Source of the DNA: a virus
DNA: 46,141 nt
Virus record (IMG/VR): IMGVR_UViG_3300037628_000897
Coordinates: 1 to 46,141 of that record
Reading direction: 5' to 3' (one strand)
Positions 1 through 8,095 of this stretch are shown piece after piece (positions within the stretch are counted from its first letter, which is position 1; each line of letters begins with the position of its first letter). The notes beneath the pieces are model-generated. The model was not told the DNA's origin. It did no database searches and saw nothing but the letters and a program-made list of their open reading frames with translations. The position numbers and the translations under genes were made by a program.

Positions 1-146
1 ATTATAAGCCCTGTTCTAAATGCATATTATAACCGTAAATATACAGTATTACGGGTATATAAATATAAGCTAGTTTTAGAATTAGGCATATTAAGTAAAC
101 ATATTAAAGAGGTTTCTATATCAGATGTTAGAATGTTGGATTTACA
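1..146. repeat. Terminal direct repeat, left copy (circular overlap)
   Basis: Bases 1-146 match 45996-46141 with a single difference (A at 20, C at 46015). The reading frame of a membrane protein continues exactly across the join. The simplest reading is a circular molecule of about 45,995 unique bases with redundant contig ends. The mismatch changes Asn to Thr and could be an end-of-contig error or a real variant. A true short terminal repeat of a linear virion DNA is less likely because it lies inside a gene. Confidence 0.9.
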
Positions 147-291
147 ACAAAAATTCTGGCAAAGGTTGTTAAATATAGGGAATATAGCTATCGCAACTGC
201 TGGCACTTCTGGTTATGAACTTATTGTTAATGGGCTAAGTGAACCTGGTAATATCATAACTAAAATTAATGACATAAAGCATACGCCATGA
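1..291 (+). CDS. bPH2-type membrane protein, C-terminal part (gene continues from 45831 across the cut)
   Basis: This is the 3' part (96 codons) of a gene that begins at 45831 on the other end of the circle; the joined product is about 151 residues. The segment encodes a YdbS/bPH_2-like fold: a short basic stretch after the membrane helices ([20 protein letters not shown]), then [33 protein letters not shown] and a closing strand-helix ending [11 protein letters not shown]. Such domains sit on the cytoplasmic face of the inner membrane and their ligands are mostly unknown. Its stop overlaps the next start as ATGA (288-291), so translation is probably coupled to the lipoprotein gene. The family call is by pattern recognition only. 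Confidence 0.75.
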   Translation: MISPVLNAYYNRKYTVLRVYKYKLVLELGILSKHIKEVSISDVRMLDLQQKFWQRLLNIGNIAIATAGTSGYELIVNGLSEPGNIITKINDIKHTP

Positions 292-1154
292 TACACATAA
301 AATATATTTTATTAGCTCTTATTGTTCTCATCTTCTCCCTGGCTTGCTCCACCCAAAGCACATCCGATGATATCCCCGCTACTACGACAATCTATCAAGG
401 TCCCCTGGGCAGCCCCTATACCGATCAATACGGCATAGAATTTATCTGGATCAATCCAGGTAGCTTCACCATGGGCGATCCTTCCAGGGAAAACGAAAAA
501 GCGCTTCCTTTGCACGAGGTTATAATATCCAAAGGGTATTACCTTGGTAAATATGAGATTACGCAGGAACAAGCCGGTAATATTGAATATGAATATAATT
601 ACTATCAACAATCTTCCAATGAAGGACCTTCGTATCCCATAGATATGCTTGATGCTAGTGATATTGATTTATTTACAGATAATTCAAATGCATACAACAC
701 CACCCACACCTACCTCTATCGTCTCCCCACAGAGGCCGAATGGGAATACGCCGCCCGGGCCGGGACTGATACCCTTTATTATTGGGGGGATGATCCCGAA
801 GGAATCGATAGCTATGAATGGTATTACGATAACTCCGAAGACTCTACCCATGCCGTGGGCGGCTTGCTTCCCAACCCCTGGGGGCTCCACGATATGCTGG
901 GTAACGTTGGTGAATTTGTTTCCGATCTCTATCGCGGCGTAGATTTTAACGATGGCTATGTCGATACAATAAGGGTATACGGAGATCCCGCAACGGATCC
1001 CTGGTATGGTTTTTCCGGTGGTACTCCCGTCATACGGGGAGGCTCTTATAATAAAGGTTCCGTTTATACCTGCGAATGTTCATACCGTTTTCAGTTCGAT
1101 TACCAGGATTATGTCGGTTTGCGTCTTGTATTGGATGTTTATTCCGAAGACTAA
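288..1154 (+). CDS. FGE/SUMF1-domain lipoprotein (probable lysogenic conversion gene)
   Basis: 288 residues. Residues 1-20 are a lipoprotein signal (hydrophobic [17 protein letters not shown], lipidation Cys20). The remainder is a formylglycine-generating-enzyme/sulfatase-modifying-factor fold: [13 protein letters not shown] (58-70), [13 protein letters not shown] (83-95), [16 protein letters not shown] (144-159), [20 protein letters not shown] (196-215), IRGGSYNKG (249-257) and GLRLVL (277-282). Cys262 and Cys264 lie near the usual active-cysteine segment but with CxC spacing, so enzymatic activity is doubtful; many such domains act as C-type-lectin-like binding modules. The expected site is the periplasmic or outer face of a diderm envelope. 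Its start overlaps the bPH2 stop (ATGA), and a recombinase follows 18 bases later. Confidence 0.85.
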   Translation: MIHIKYILLALIVLIFSLACSTQSTSDDIPATTTIYQGPLGSPYTDQYGIEFIWINPGSFTMGDPSRENEKALPLHEVIISKGYYLGKYEITQEQAGNIEYEYNYYQQSSNEGPSYPIDMLDASDIDLFTDNSNAYNTTHTYLYRLPTEAEWEYAARAGTDTLYYWGDDPEGIDSYEWYYDNSEDSTHAVGGLLPNPWGLHDMLGNVGEFVSDLYRGVDFNDGYVDTIRVYGDPATDPWYGFSGGTPVIRGGSYNKGSVYTCECSYRFQFDYQDYVGLRLVLDVYSED

Positions 1155-1172
1155 ATCACCGATAATAATTAC

Positions 1173-2270
1173 ATGTCCAACAACGAAACCCGACTCGCCA
1201 CCAATATCTGGCAGCGCGGTAACCGTGTAGTTATCCGCTTACGCCTCAATAACGTCTCTATCACCCGGACAATCGGGGATATCGACGAACCGGATATATT
1301 GACCAAAGCCGCAAAGGAAATCGCTTCCCTTCGCAATAATAAATCCCATAATAACTCATATACCATATCCCTGACGCTAAACCAGATTATAATCGAGTAC
1401 TGGAATAATCGTAAGCATATCCAGGGTCTTTCCCTAAATACCCTCAAAAACGAACTGTGTCGCCTTCGCTGGCTTCAGAATTACTGGAGCTCCTACAGAT
1501 TAATCGACATTACACCTGTAAAAATAGAGCAGTCACTTTTAGATTTATATGATGTCAAAAAAATAGGTCATGCCTCGGCAAATCTATATCTATCCACGCT
1601 TTCCAGTATCTTTGAGTTTTGCCAAAGCCGTGGATACGTTGCAAACAATCCTGTTTCCAGCGTGAAACGCTATAAAATTAACAACAACCGCCGGCGATAT
1701 CTTAGCCGGGGGGAATATAAATTACTCCTTTTGGCTTGTTCTAAGGCCGTCAGGGCTTCTGATAAACACAAAAGGCTCTACCGTCAGCTTATGCGGATGA
1801 TTATCCTCACAGTCCACACAGGGCTTCGTAAGGGGGAGATTATTAATGTCAAGGTGCAGGATATCGATTTTGAAGCAAGATATCTTACCCTGACTCATAC
1901 TAAAAGCAACAAGGTTCGTAATATTCCCCTGGCCCCCGCCGCCCTGCAGGCTATCGGCCGGGAACTTTACCCCCGCACCCCGGAGTCCAGGGGTTATCTT
2001 TTTATGAGGCACGGCCGGCCCCTGGGGGATATTCAGCAACGCTGGACGCGCGTTCGCCGCCTGGCGGGCCTAGAGGACCTGCATTGGCATGATTTGCGTC
2101 ATACCTATTGTAGCTGGGCAACCATGGCGGGTGTGGATAGCGCCACCATCCAGGCCGTCCTGGGGCATAGCACACCATCTCTCACCGATCGATACACCCA
2201 TCTTTCTTCCAGTCATATCATGTCTTCGGCGGCTACTCTTTCCAAATGGCTTTCTAATAATAGTCCGTAA
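1173..2270 (+). CDS. Tyrosine recombinase (second, non-att-adjacent)
   Basis: 365 residues. An N-terminal arm/SAM-like core-binding domain spans about 65-165 (LTLNQIIIEYWNN to FEFCQSRGYVANNP). The catalytic domain carries the full set: Arg219 (HTGLRKGE), Lys244 (THTKSNKVRNIPL), His306 and Arg309 (HWHDLRHTY), His332 (LGHSTPSLTDRY) and nucleophile Tyr341. It looks intact and active. It is the last gene of the rightward lysogeny operon, 18 bases after the lipoprotein gene, without an obvious Shine-Dalgarno. No tRNA-like att core is visible beside it; the tRNA-Arg attP sits 26 kb away next to another recombinase. It could resolve dimers, provide a second integration specificity or invert or excise a segment; none of these is shown by the sequence. 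Confidence 0.92.
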   Translation: MSNNETRLATNIWQRGNRVVIRLRLNNVSITRTIGDIDEPDILTKAAKEIASLRNNKSHNNSYTISLTLNQIIIEYWNNRKHIQGLSLNTLKNELCRLRWLQNYWSSYRLIDITPVKIEQSLLDLYDVKKIGHASANLYLSTLSSIFEFCQSRGYVANNPVSSVKRYKINNNRRRYLSRGEYKLLLLACSKAVRASDKHKRLYRQLMRMIILTVHTGLRKGEIINVKVQDIDFEARYLTLTHTKSNKVRNIPLAPAALQAIGRELYPRTPESRGYLFMRHGRPLGDIQQRWTRVRRLAGLEDLHWHDLRHTYCSWATMAGVDSATIQAVLGHSTPSLTDRYTHLSSSHIMSSAATLSKWLSNNSP

Positions 2271-2328
2271 TCCCCACAATAACCGTCATTCCCGCGCCGG
2301 CTGTAATCCATTTTCAATTACCATTGTC

Positions 2329-2418
2329 CGTCATTCCGGCGAAAGCCGGGATCCATCTTAAATTATTATTTGCTTGGATTCTTGAAGTGTATAGATTCCC
2401 GCCTTCTCGGGAATGACG
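2329..2418. repeat. REPIN-like inverted pair, copy A
   Basis: Two REP-type palindromes face each other: the left arm GTCATTCCGGCGAAAGCCGG and the right arm GATTCCCGCC..CGGGAATGAC, each able to fold alone. They are joined by a spacer related to those of copies B and C (TCCATCTTA .. AAGTGTATAGATTCC). Length is about 90 bases. REPINs are normally mobilised in trans by a RAYT transposase of the host; no such gene is seen in this window. Confidence 0.8.
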
Positions 2419-2833
2419 GACATTTTTATTGTCGGCAAAATATGCCTGTTAAGAACGAACTTTCATCTATCGGCTAAGTGCGCGTGGTAGTTATGTTAAT
2501 ACACGCCTTTGGTTTCGTTATTGAGAACGGCTATCAACAAGCCTCTTAAATCTGGCTCTATTATTCTATATAGTATATTGTTTTAAACGGATGCTTCTTT
2601 ATATTCTTCTTTAGTGCCAGCCGGTTATCTGGATATATCGACATATTTCCCATACTTTCGGTGTGTCCAGAGCCTCGAACAAATGTCCTATATACTGGAC
2701 TGTAGTCTTTACATAGATTAATATCCGTTCTCCAATGTATACCGGACCGCTTCCAAACCCCGGAATATTGCGATTTATGAAATATTTTACATTAATTTAT
2801 GAAATGGAGTTTATTTTGGATACTTTGAACCAT

Positions 2834-2874
2834 AAAAAAAGCCTATCCGATCGATTATGGCGATCGGATAGGCT
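2834..2874 (-). terminator. Rho-independent terminator of the late operon
   Basis: Read leftward, a perfect 14-bp stem (2874-2861 pairing with 2853-2840) with a 7-base loop is followed at once by seven T residues (2840-2834). It lies about 170 bases beyond the stop of the last late gene (3041) and faces the rightward operon ending at 2270, so it would stop late transcription before it runs antisense into the recombinase gene. Confidence 0.9.
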
Positions 2875-2952
2875 ACCGATTAGCTTTCACGGCCTTCGGC
2901 TGGCCGGCTTATGTGTCGTTGTCATTCCCGCGGAGGCGGGGTCATTCATAAA

Positions 2953-3033
2953 CGTCATTCCCGCGCAGGCGGGTATCCAGTCTTATTGTTTGGATGGTTA
3001 AGTGTATAGATTCCTGCCTTCGCGGGAATGACG
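2953..3033. repeat. REPIN-like inverted pair, copy B
   Basis: An 81-base element ending 8 bases from the 3' end of the late operon: left palindrome GTCATTCCCGCGCAGGCGGG, spacer with TTATTGTTTGGATG and AAGTGTATAGATTCC, right palindrome CTGCCTTCGCGGGAATGAC. It is clearly homologous to copies A (2329) and C (39745), including the centre, so these are copies of one element rather than chance hairpins. Confidence 0.85.
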
Positions 3034-3040
3034 TACATTA

Positions 3041-5821
3041 TTACGGCGCCGGTAAAAGGTCTTTTAGCTTCTTCGTGCTCTCTTCCGGCACGGTTATTGT
3101 ATATTTATTCCCGTCGATGTTCACTACATATTCCGCGGTTTGGATCAGGTCCAGATAGCTATAACCTTCCGAGTTCGATGCTGTCGAGGGCTGGGATTTA
3201 TAAGAAACGATGCTATCGCCGGATATTGTCGGCTCCGCTGTAATTTTTGCCGACCAGGTCTTTCCTACCTCAGCATTTCCGGAGCCGTCAATGCTCCAGT
3301 TTGTTACCCGGCAAAGATCCGGGGCCGTCGGCGTGCCGGGGTCAAAGGCTTCCATGTATTCCTCCTGATCCGTATCCCCACTTACAACCAAGGTAATGGG
3401 ATTGCCTCCTACTGTCTGGAAACCGGTGCCGCGTAAAAACACATGATAGCTGGCATTATCAAGGTCGACATTAACCGTGCCGGCGGACCCTGTTATTAAC
3501 CTGGCTATTGTTGTAGTCTCGCCGGTGTCCATTACCTGAACATCCACCCCGGCAAGAGTCGCCCCAAACTCGTCATCGATCTTTACGGTTATATTAAAGT
3601 TGTTCGCTCCTCCCCCGGCACCCGGAGAAGACCAGGCGATATTCCCGCGTTCAAGTATAGCCTCTTGCGAATGTAAAGCCGGATTATAAGTTCCGCCGAC
3701 ATCCGAAGGTGCGCTTACGTCTTTTCGTGCCAATGCCCGCAAAAAGCCCAGTATAGTATTATCGCTGGCCCCGGTGAAAGCCCCGATCCGGGCCAGAAGA
3801 TCAGCCAGGGTCTTGCCGCTCGTTCCTGCAGAAACATGTCTGGATAAGGCTTCGTTCCAAGTAGTTTCCGCAATTAAGGCATGTGCAAGCTGTGCGTCCT
3901 GATTGACTGTCACATTGCCGGAGGCTTCATCTATAATATGAAATACTCCGGCGATCACTATGGTGCCGCCATTACAATTAGCATTTATTTTGATAGTTCC
4001 GGCGTTGGAAATAACCAATGTGTCATTGTCTTCCATCTTTTGTATTTCAATATTACCGGACCAATGACGCATTATCGCCCATGCCCCGTTGACTCCGTTA
4101 TAATCCAATATAGGGAATAATCCGCCGCCACAACCACAATAACATTGGTCAAAACGATAATTGTTTATAGCAGCCAATTTCAATGTTGCCCTTAGGGCGC
4201 AGGCATGAAAGTCCCCGTTTTCGGCGGTAACATCATCGATATAACTTCTATCAAATTCAGGTTCGCCGGTGCATATACCGTTTACAATGGCGCCATAAAA
4301 ATAAGAATGATCACAATCTTTGCTGTTTAGATTTAGTACCCAATGTGAATTACCAATCATTTCCCTATGATCGTAATCCGCACTTAAAGTTATGATCGAG
4401 CCGCCTTTTACCTGCATTGTTTTTAATTTGGTAGAAGCCAACAGAGCCATTGCATCAGTGATATTATTCGAAGGCCTTTCAGCAAGGCCATTAAAATTTA
4501 ATACAGTTCCGGTTTCTCCACCCTCTTCTGCTACTGAGTTATACCAAACCGAGGCTAAGGCATAGGCGTTAACTATGGTTGTGACTGTATAACCAACAGT
4601 GAGTTTGTCGATATATATATTAGCATTGGAAAGACCTGAATTTGCATATCTGATTTTTACAATACCCAAATCAGAACCGGAAGTTCCAACATGTGTTGTC
4701 AATAAATCATATGTCTTTTCTATATCAGTAGGTCCACCCTGGCCAGATAATTCTCCTATTTTTTCCCAAGCTCCCTCACCAGTCCAATCATAGGCATAAA
4801 TATTAAGAGTATTTGCCACTGTTGTTAGCCTACCCTTAAACGACAATAAAACCGGCGTTCCAAAAGCCGTAATAGAATAGGGATATTCGATATCTAAAAC
4901 ACCGGCGTCATCCGCTATTTGATGATAAACGCTATTTGTCGTTCGTGTGGCAACATAAGTATTATCTATTTCGGTACCGAAAGTAATTGTTACGCCTGTT
5001 GCAATCTCATTTACAGCGGCCGAACCGGATACTATATTTCCGGCAGTCACCTTGCCATCGCTGTCCACAGCAACCTCTACATTTTCTGGCACGATCGGCC
5101 TTAATAATTTTGAGTTGCCGTATTCACTGTCATTGACTATTGCAAAACTATCCCCGGTCTGGGGGGTCTGTCCGGTTAGTACGTTTACCGTTTCGATGGA
5201 TGAATTGGGCTTATCGTATCCCGTGCCATCATAATCTTTTTCCAGATTTACCGCGGCTGCCGCACCTCCACTTATGGCGGTAACATCGGCCGACACCTGG
5301 TTGGTAACGTCCGTCACAGTCGGTACCGTCGGGTGTGTGCCGTTGGTGTTCGCAAAATCCAGACCAACCGTTCCCCCGGCTTCCACGTCCAGCGTATTGG
5401 CCGGGGTGGTGGCGCGGATCAATTGGGCGTTGCCATAGGTGCCGTCATTCACGATATCGAAAGTATCTTTTTCGACATTGTCGACCAGCTTAATTTCCAA
5501 AGTTTCAGCAAATACCCCCGTAAACCCAATGCAAATTTCTACACTATCGACACCAGCCACAAGGGCGGCATCCGGTACATCCAGACGATATCGCCCTGGA
5601 CATTTAGTTGCGTCTACCTCTTTAAACCCGCCGGATGAATAAACAGAATTTGCAGCGGCAAGCGTGGCGAGCGTTATTGTTGTGGCTACGTCTCCATTTC
5701 TTATATATGAAGCCACAGCGCCAGCGGAATTATAAACTAGACCCGTCTTAGAAGTCCCGTCTGAGGAGTCTCTAAGATGAAAATAAAACTTTTGCGATGT
5801 TGAGCCTTTTTTGATGCTCAT
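3041..5821 (-). CDS. Large fibre-like virion protein
   Basis: 926 residues. The N-terminal domain (about 1-115: KFYFHLRDSSDGTSKTGLVY, AGAVASYIRNG, VDATKCPGRYRLDVPDAALV) resembles a domain that recurs in phage receptor-binding or baseplate-associated proteins. Two related linkers follow (DTFDIVNDGTYGNAQLIRAT and DSFAIVNDSEYGNSKLLRPI), then a beta-rich middle, a carboxypeptidase-regulatory-like beta domain (about 740-825: NITVKIDDEFGATLAGVDVQ) and a C-terminal domain ending KLKDLLPAP. It is the last gene of the late operon, with ATGA overlap to the propeller gene, followed by the terminator at 2834. A host-contact role is inferred from position and composition; no enzymatic motif is seen. Confidence 0.75.
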   Translation of the reverse strand: MSIKKGSTSQKFYFHLRDSSDGTSKTGLVYNSAGAVASYIRNGDVATTITLATLAAANSVYSSGGFKEVDATKCPGRYRLDVPDAALVAGVDSVEICIGFTGVFAETLEIKLVDNVEKDTFDIVNDGTYGNAQLIRATTPANTLDVEAGGTVGLDFANTNGTHPTVPTVTDVTNQVSADVTAISGGAAAAVNLEKDYDGTGYDKPNSSIETVNVLTGQTPQTGDSFAIVNDSEYGNSKLLRPIVPENVEVAVDSDGKVTAGNIVSGSAAVNEIATGVTITFGTEIDNTYVATRTTNSVYHQIADDAGVLDIEYPYSITAFGTPVLLSFKGRLTTVANTLNIYAYDWTGEGAWEKIGELSGQGGPTDIEKTYDLLTTHVGTSGSDLGIVKIRYANSGLSNANIYIDKLTVGYTVTTIVNAYALASVWYNSVAEEGGETGTVLNFNGLAERPSNNITDAMALLASTKLKTMQVKGGSIITLSADYDHREMIGNSHWVLNLNSKDCDHSYFYGAIVNGICTGEPEFDRSYIDDVTAENGDFHACALRATLKLAAINNYRFDQCYCGCGGGLFPILDYNGVNGAWAIMRHWSGNIEIQKMEDNDTLVISNAGTIKINANCNGGTIVIAGVFHIIDEASGNVTVNQDAQLAHALIAETTWNEALSRHVSAGTSGKTLADLLARIGAFTGASDNTILGFLRALARKDVSAPSDVGGTYNPALHSQEAILERGNIAWSSPGAGGGANNFNITVKIDDEFGATLAGVDVQVMDTGETTTIARLITGSAGTVNVDLDNASYHVFLRGTGFQTVGGNPITLVVSGDTDQEEYMEAFDPGTPTAPDLCRVTNWSIDGSGNAEVGKTWSAKITAEPTISGDSIVSYKSQPSTASNSEGYSYLDLIQTAEYVVNIDGNKYTITVPEESTKKLKDLLPAP

Positions 5822-6591
5822 AATCTTGCAATGCCTCCTAAAACGCTATGGCCTATTCCGCCTTTCATATCGCTAAAACGGGGATAAGGAATTAAACCGC
5901 TTATCCCCAATCTGCCGTTCACGTCATCCGTACAAATACCTCGTGGACTAGCATCTACTCCACTAATATCTTCACTGGTTTTCAGTGTTGACGTAAATTG
6001 GCCGGATTGAAGATAAAGCTTAGTATCATTATTGCCACACCAAGGCGTGTTTATTCCATCATAAGATATACCTGTGGGTTGGGTAACTATACCTCCAACA
6101 TACTCACTATCCTTTAACGTTGAGGTAAACTGGCCGGATTGAAGATAAAGCTTATCGTCTGTTAATCCGCACCAGGGGGTGTTGGTGCCATCATAAGACA
6201 TGCCATCTGGAAAAGTATCTATCCCCCCTACATATTCACTTGTTTTTAACGTAGAAGTAAATTGTCCGGATTGAAGATAAAGCTTATCATCATTAGACCC
6301 ACACCAGGGTGTGTTGGTGCCATCCCAAGTAATGTCTTGGATAACTGCATCAATACTATTAATATCTTCGCTGGTTTTCAGTGTTGACGTAAATTGGCCG
6401 GATTGAAGATAAAGCTTATTGCCTATATGACCACACCAAGGCGTGTTTATTCCATCATAAGATATACCTGTAACAGATGCTTCTATACCTCCAACATACT
6501 CACTATCCTTTAACGTTGAGGTAAACTGGCCGGATTGAAGATAAAGCTTATCGTCTGTTAATCCGCACCAGGGGGTCGTTGTAGTAGCCAT
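5818..6591 (-). CDS. Five-repeat beta-propeller-like virion protein
   Basis: 257 residues made almost entirely of five 44-residue repeats, each with PWCG..(D/N)DKLYLQSGQ and FTSTLK(D/T)SE, then a G(I/V)..GISYDG(I/T)NT link to the next. Repeats start near residues 7, 51, 95, 139 and 183; the tail (about 225-257) is unique. The DNA period is exactly 132 bp, and units 1-2 are nearly identical to units 4-5, pointing to recent block duplication. A propeller or solenoid adhesin on the tail is the likeliest role. Its stop overlaps the fibre gene start (ATGA), and a glycosyltransferase lies immediately upstream. Confidence 0.75.
   Translation of the reverse strand: MATTTTPWCGLTDDKLYLQSGQFTSTLKDSEYVGGIEASVTGISYDGINTPWCGHIGNKLYLQSGQFTSTLKTSEDINSIDAVIQDITWDGTNTPWCGSNDDKLYLQSGQFTSTLKTSEYVGGIDTFPDGMSYDGTNTPWCGLTDDKLYLQSGQFTSTLKDSEYVGGIVTQPTGISYDGINTPWCGNNDTKLYLQSGQFTSTLKTSEDISGVDASPRGICTDDVNGRLGISGLIPYPRFSDMKGGIGHSVLGGIARL
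5950..6591. repeat. 132-bp tandem repeat array inside the propeller gene
   Basis: The 21-base segment starting at 6002, 6134, 6266, 6398 and 6530 recurs at exact 132-bp intervals. Units 1 and 4 share one flank type (..GGTTTTCAGTGTTGACGT..) and units 2 and 5 another (..CTATCCTTTAACGTTGAGGT..), giving the order A-B-C-A-B with a 396-bp higher-order period. The third unit is the most divergent. Confidence 0.9.
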
Positions 6592-6594
6592 TAT

Positions 6595-7245
6595 TTAATT
6601 ACCATAAAATTTGGCGAAAGCTTCTATTATTTCAGTAGACCCTATTGTGTCTATATGTTCACACCAATAATCACCATGTGTATATACTTCAAAGCCTCTA
6701 TCCCGCGCTCTTTCACAAAAGGAAATATCATTTCCTTTGTGTACAGTTCCATCACTATTGAGCTTTCTTATAAAAGCCCCTTTTTGCATCTCCTTGTCCA
6801 AGAAAACACGCCGGGATATTAACATACAGCCGCCACCAATAGCGTCAACCTTCTGGATACCTGGTGTTAGCTTATGTTCTTTATATCCTACTTCTCCATC
6901 TGAAGCACAATCATATACATTACAATGATATGGTCGCTCTCCTTTTAAACCTGTGATATGCCATACCGGACAGGGTAAGCCAATTATATCCCGATCATAT
7001 TCAACCAAATTTAACGGGTTGTTTGCTAAAGATATATCATTGTCCAAAGAAAGCCAATAATCATAATTACCGGCTAGAAAATCTTTTATTATATGGTGCT
7101 GGTTGTTCTCTAAAGGGTTATGTGTTGGCAATATCAACTTTCTTTGATATCGTGTATCAGACATTATATTAAACAATGTAGATACAGTCGATTTATGCAG
7201 CCAACCAGTGTTTGGTACTGTTATAAAAACTGATTTATTGAACAA
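6595..7245 (-). CDS. GT-A fold glycosyltransferase in the tail module
   Basis: 216 residues, GT2-like. The DxD-type metal site is LSLDNDIS (Asp68-Asn69-Asp70). Other features are the acceptor/product segment IGGGCMLISRRVF (about 136-148) and a C-terminal ISFCERARDRGFEVYTHGDYWCEH with the terminal His common to these enzymes. It has no membrane segment, so it should act in the cytoplasm. Its position between a conserved tail gene and the propeller adhesin suggests it could glycosylate a virion protein; modification of host surface precursors is the alternative. Its start overlaps the upstream gene by 11 bases. Confidence 0.85.
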   Translation of the reverse strand: MFNKSVFITVPNTGWLHKSTVSTLFNIMSDTRYQRKLILPTHNPLENNQHHIIKDFLAGNYDYWLSLDNDISLANNPLNLVEYDRDIIGLPCPVWHITGLKGERPYHCNVYDCASDGEVGYKEHKLTPGIQKVDAIGGGCMLISRRVFLDKEMQKGAFIRKLNSDGTVHKGNDISFCERARDRGFEVYTHGDYWCEHIDTIGSTEIIEAFAKFYGN

Positions 7246-7753
7246 TTTTCACACCTGTCAATAATTTATAATCAGCCCATATTTTTCTTTTATTTTTGCG
7301 TATCCCCGGCATATCTTTTTCAGGATCTAGAGCCTCCTGTTGACCGGCTGTCAAAGCCAATCCCAGATCCTGCTTGACTTTTATAGCCTGCAAAACATCG
7401 GTGTCCAAAATCTCATCCTGCTCATGGGCATGTGCGCGATTATCATAAAATTCCTGTAGCCCTGTTTCATCTAGCTTGCTGACAAGTTCGGGATACATGC
7501 TTACGGCCTGATCGGCAAACTCTTTGGGCACAATCAAAACCCCCCACTGCATGCCAAAGGGAGAGCTCGCGTCCTCTTCGTTGTGCCCGCATTTTTTATC
7601 GTAATGCCAGCCCAATCCGTAAACATCCACATAACGCGACCAGTCCATACCCGCGTCTTTAACTACCTGCAATTGTGAGAAATCGGGATATTTATGATGT
7701 CCGTTATCGGTCCGTTTCTCTATTTTTACTTTAATTGAAACCAAATCTCTCAT
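7235..7753 (-). CDS. Late-operon protein of unknown function
   Basis: 172 residues, soluble, no family recognised. It has a His/Cys cluster (GLGWHYDKKCGHNEED, about 47-62), then SPFGMQWGVLIVPKEFADQA and a His-rich acidic stretch NRAHAHEQDE. It lies between the M23/104-residue pair and the glycosyltransferase. The MRDLVSIKVKIEK start is reasonable, 27 bases after the preceding stop. Confidence 0.7.
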   Translation of the reverse strand: MRDLVSIKVKIEKRTDNGHHKYPDFSQLQVVKDAGMDWSRYVDVYGLGWHYDKKCGHNEEDASSPFGMQWGVLIVPKEFADQAVSMYPELVSKLDETGLQEFYDNRAHAHEQDEILDTDVLQAIKVKQDLGLALTAGQQEALDPEKDMPGIRKNKRKIWADYKLLTGVKIVQ

Positions 7754-7780
7754 GAGTAAGCCTCTTTTTTTATTTTTAAT

Positions 7781-8095
7781 TTACAGATTTCCATTCCAAA
7801 CAAATTCTAACTCTTGATAAACCATTGTTTCCTGCGGCCGCTCTATTTTGCCGCAGGCAACGGCGGCGGCTGTTTCTATATCCTTAAACAAGGCGTTTAA
7901 ATCGCTGCAAATCTCGGTTTTATTACTGTTTATCATAATTGCCGCTAGATATCTGGTTCTATCTACCAACTGCTCCAGCGCTTTGGGTATATGCCCGCCG
8001 GTGATGATATCCCCAATATCCAACCATTTTAATAATTGGCCGGCATTGATACGAAACGATACGTCAGCCGGTCTATATCTTCGCTCTAACCGCAC
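7781..8095 (-). CDS. Small late protein of unknown function
   Basis: 104 residues, mostly helical (INAGQLLKWLDIGDIITGG, KALEQLVDRTRYLAAIMINS, DLNALFKDIETAAAVACGK). It overlaps the 3' end of the M23 gene by 23 bases, so translation is probably coupled. No family recognised. Confidence 0.65.
   Translation of the reverse strand: MRLERRYRPADVSFRINAGQLLKWLDIGDIITGGHIPKALEQLVDRTRYLAAIMINSNKTEICSDLNALFKDIETAAAVACGKIERPQETMVYQELEFVWNGNL

Larger units (their letters stand above)
2271..3040. other. Convergent intergenic region with REPIN-like repeats and late terminator
   Basis: This 770-base gap separates the rightward lysogeny operon from the leftward late operon. It holds REP half-units at 2284-2309 and 2921-2945, two full inverted pairs (2329-2418, 2953-3033) and a leftward terminator (2834-2874). 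Between about 2430 and 2830 no credible gene is seen; the short open frames there lack start signals and protein-like composition. Confidence 0.7.

Noticed and set aside
288-1154. Diversity-generating retroelement target (FGE-like variable domain)
   Set aside because: No reverse transcriptase, no template repeat and no adenine-biased variable repeat were found in the window.
2735-3001. 88-codon rightward frame in the convergent gap
   Set aside because: It runs through the terminator hairpin and REP palindromes; the protein would be encoded by repeats.
2329-3033. CRISPR array
   Set aside because: The repeats are inverted, self-palindromic and irregularly spaced, without unique spacers of constant length or cas genes.
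5439-5642. Small rightward frames inside the fibre gene
   Set aside because: Shadows of a long coding frame with no ribosome binding site or family.
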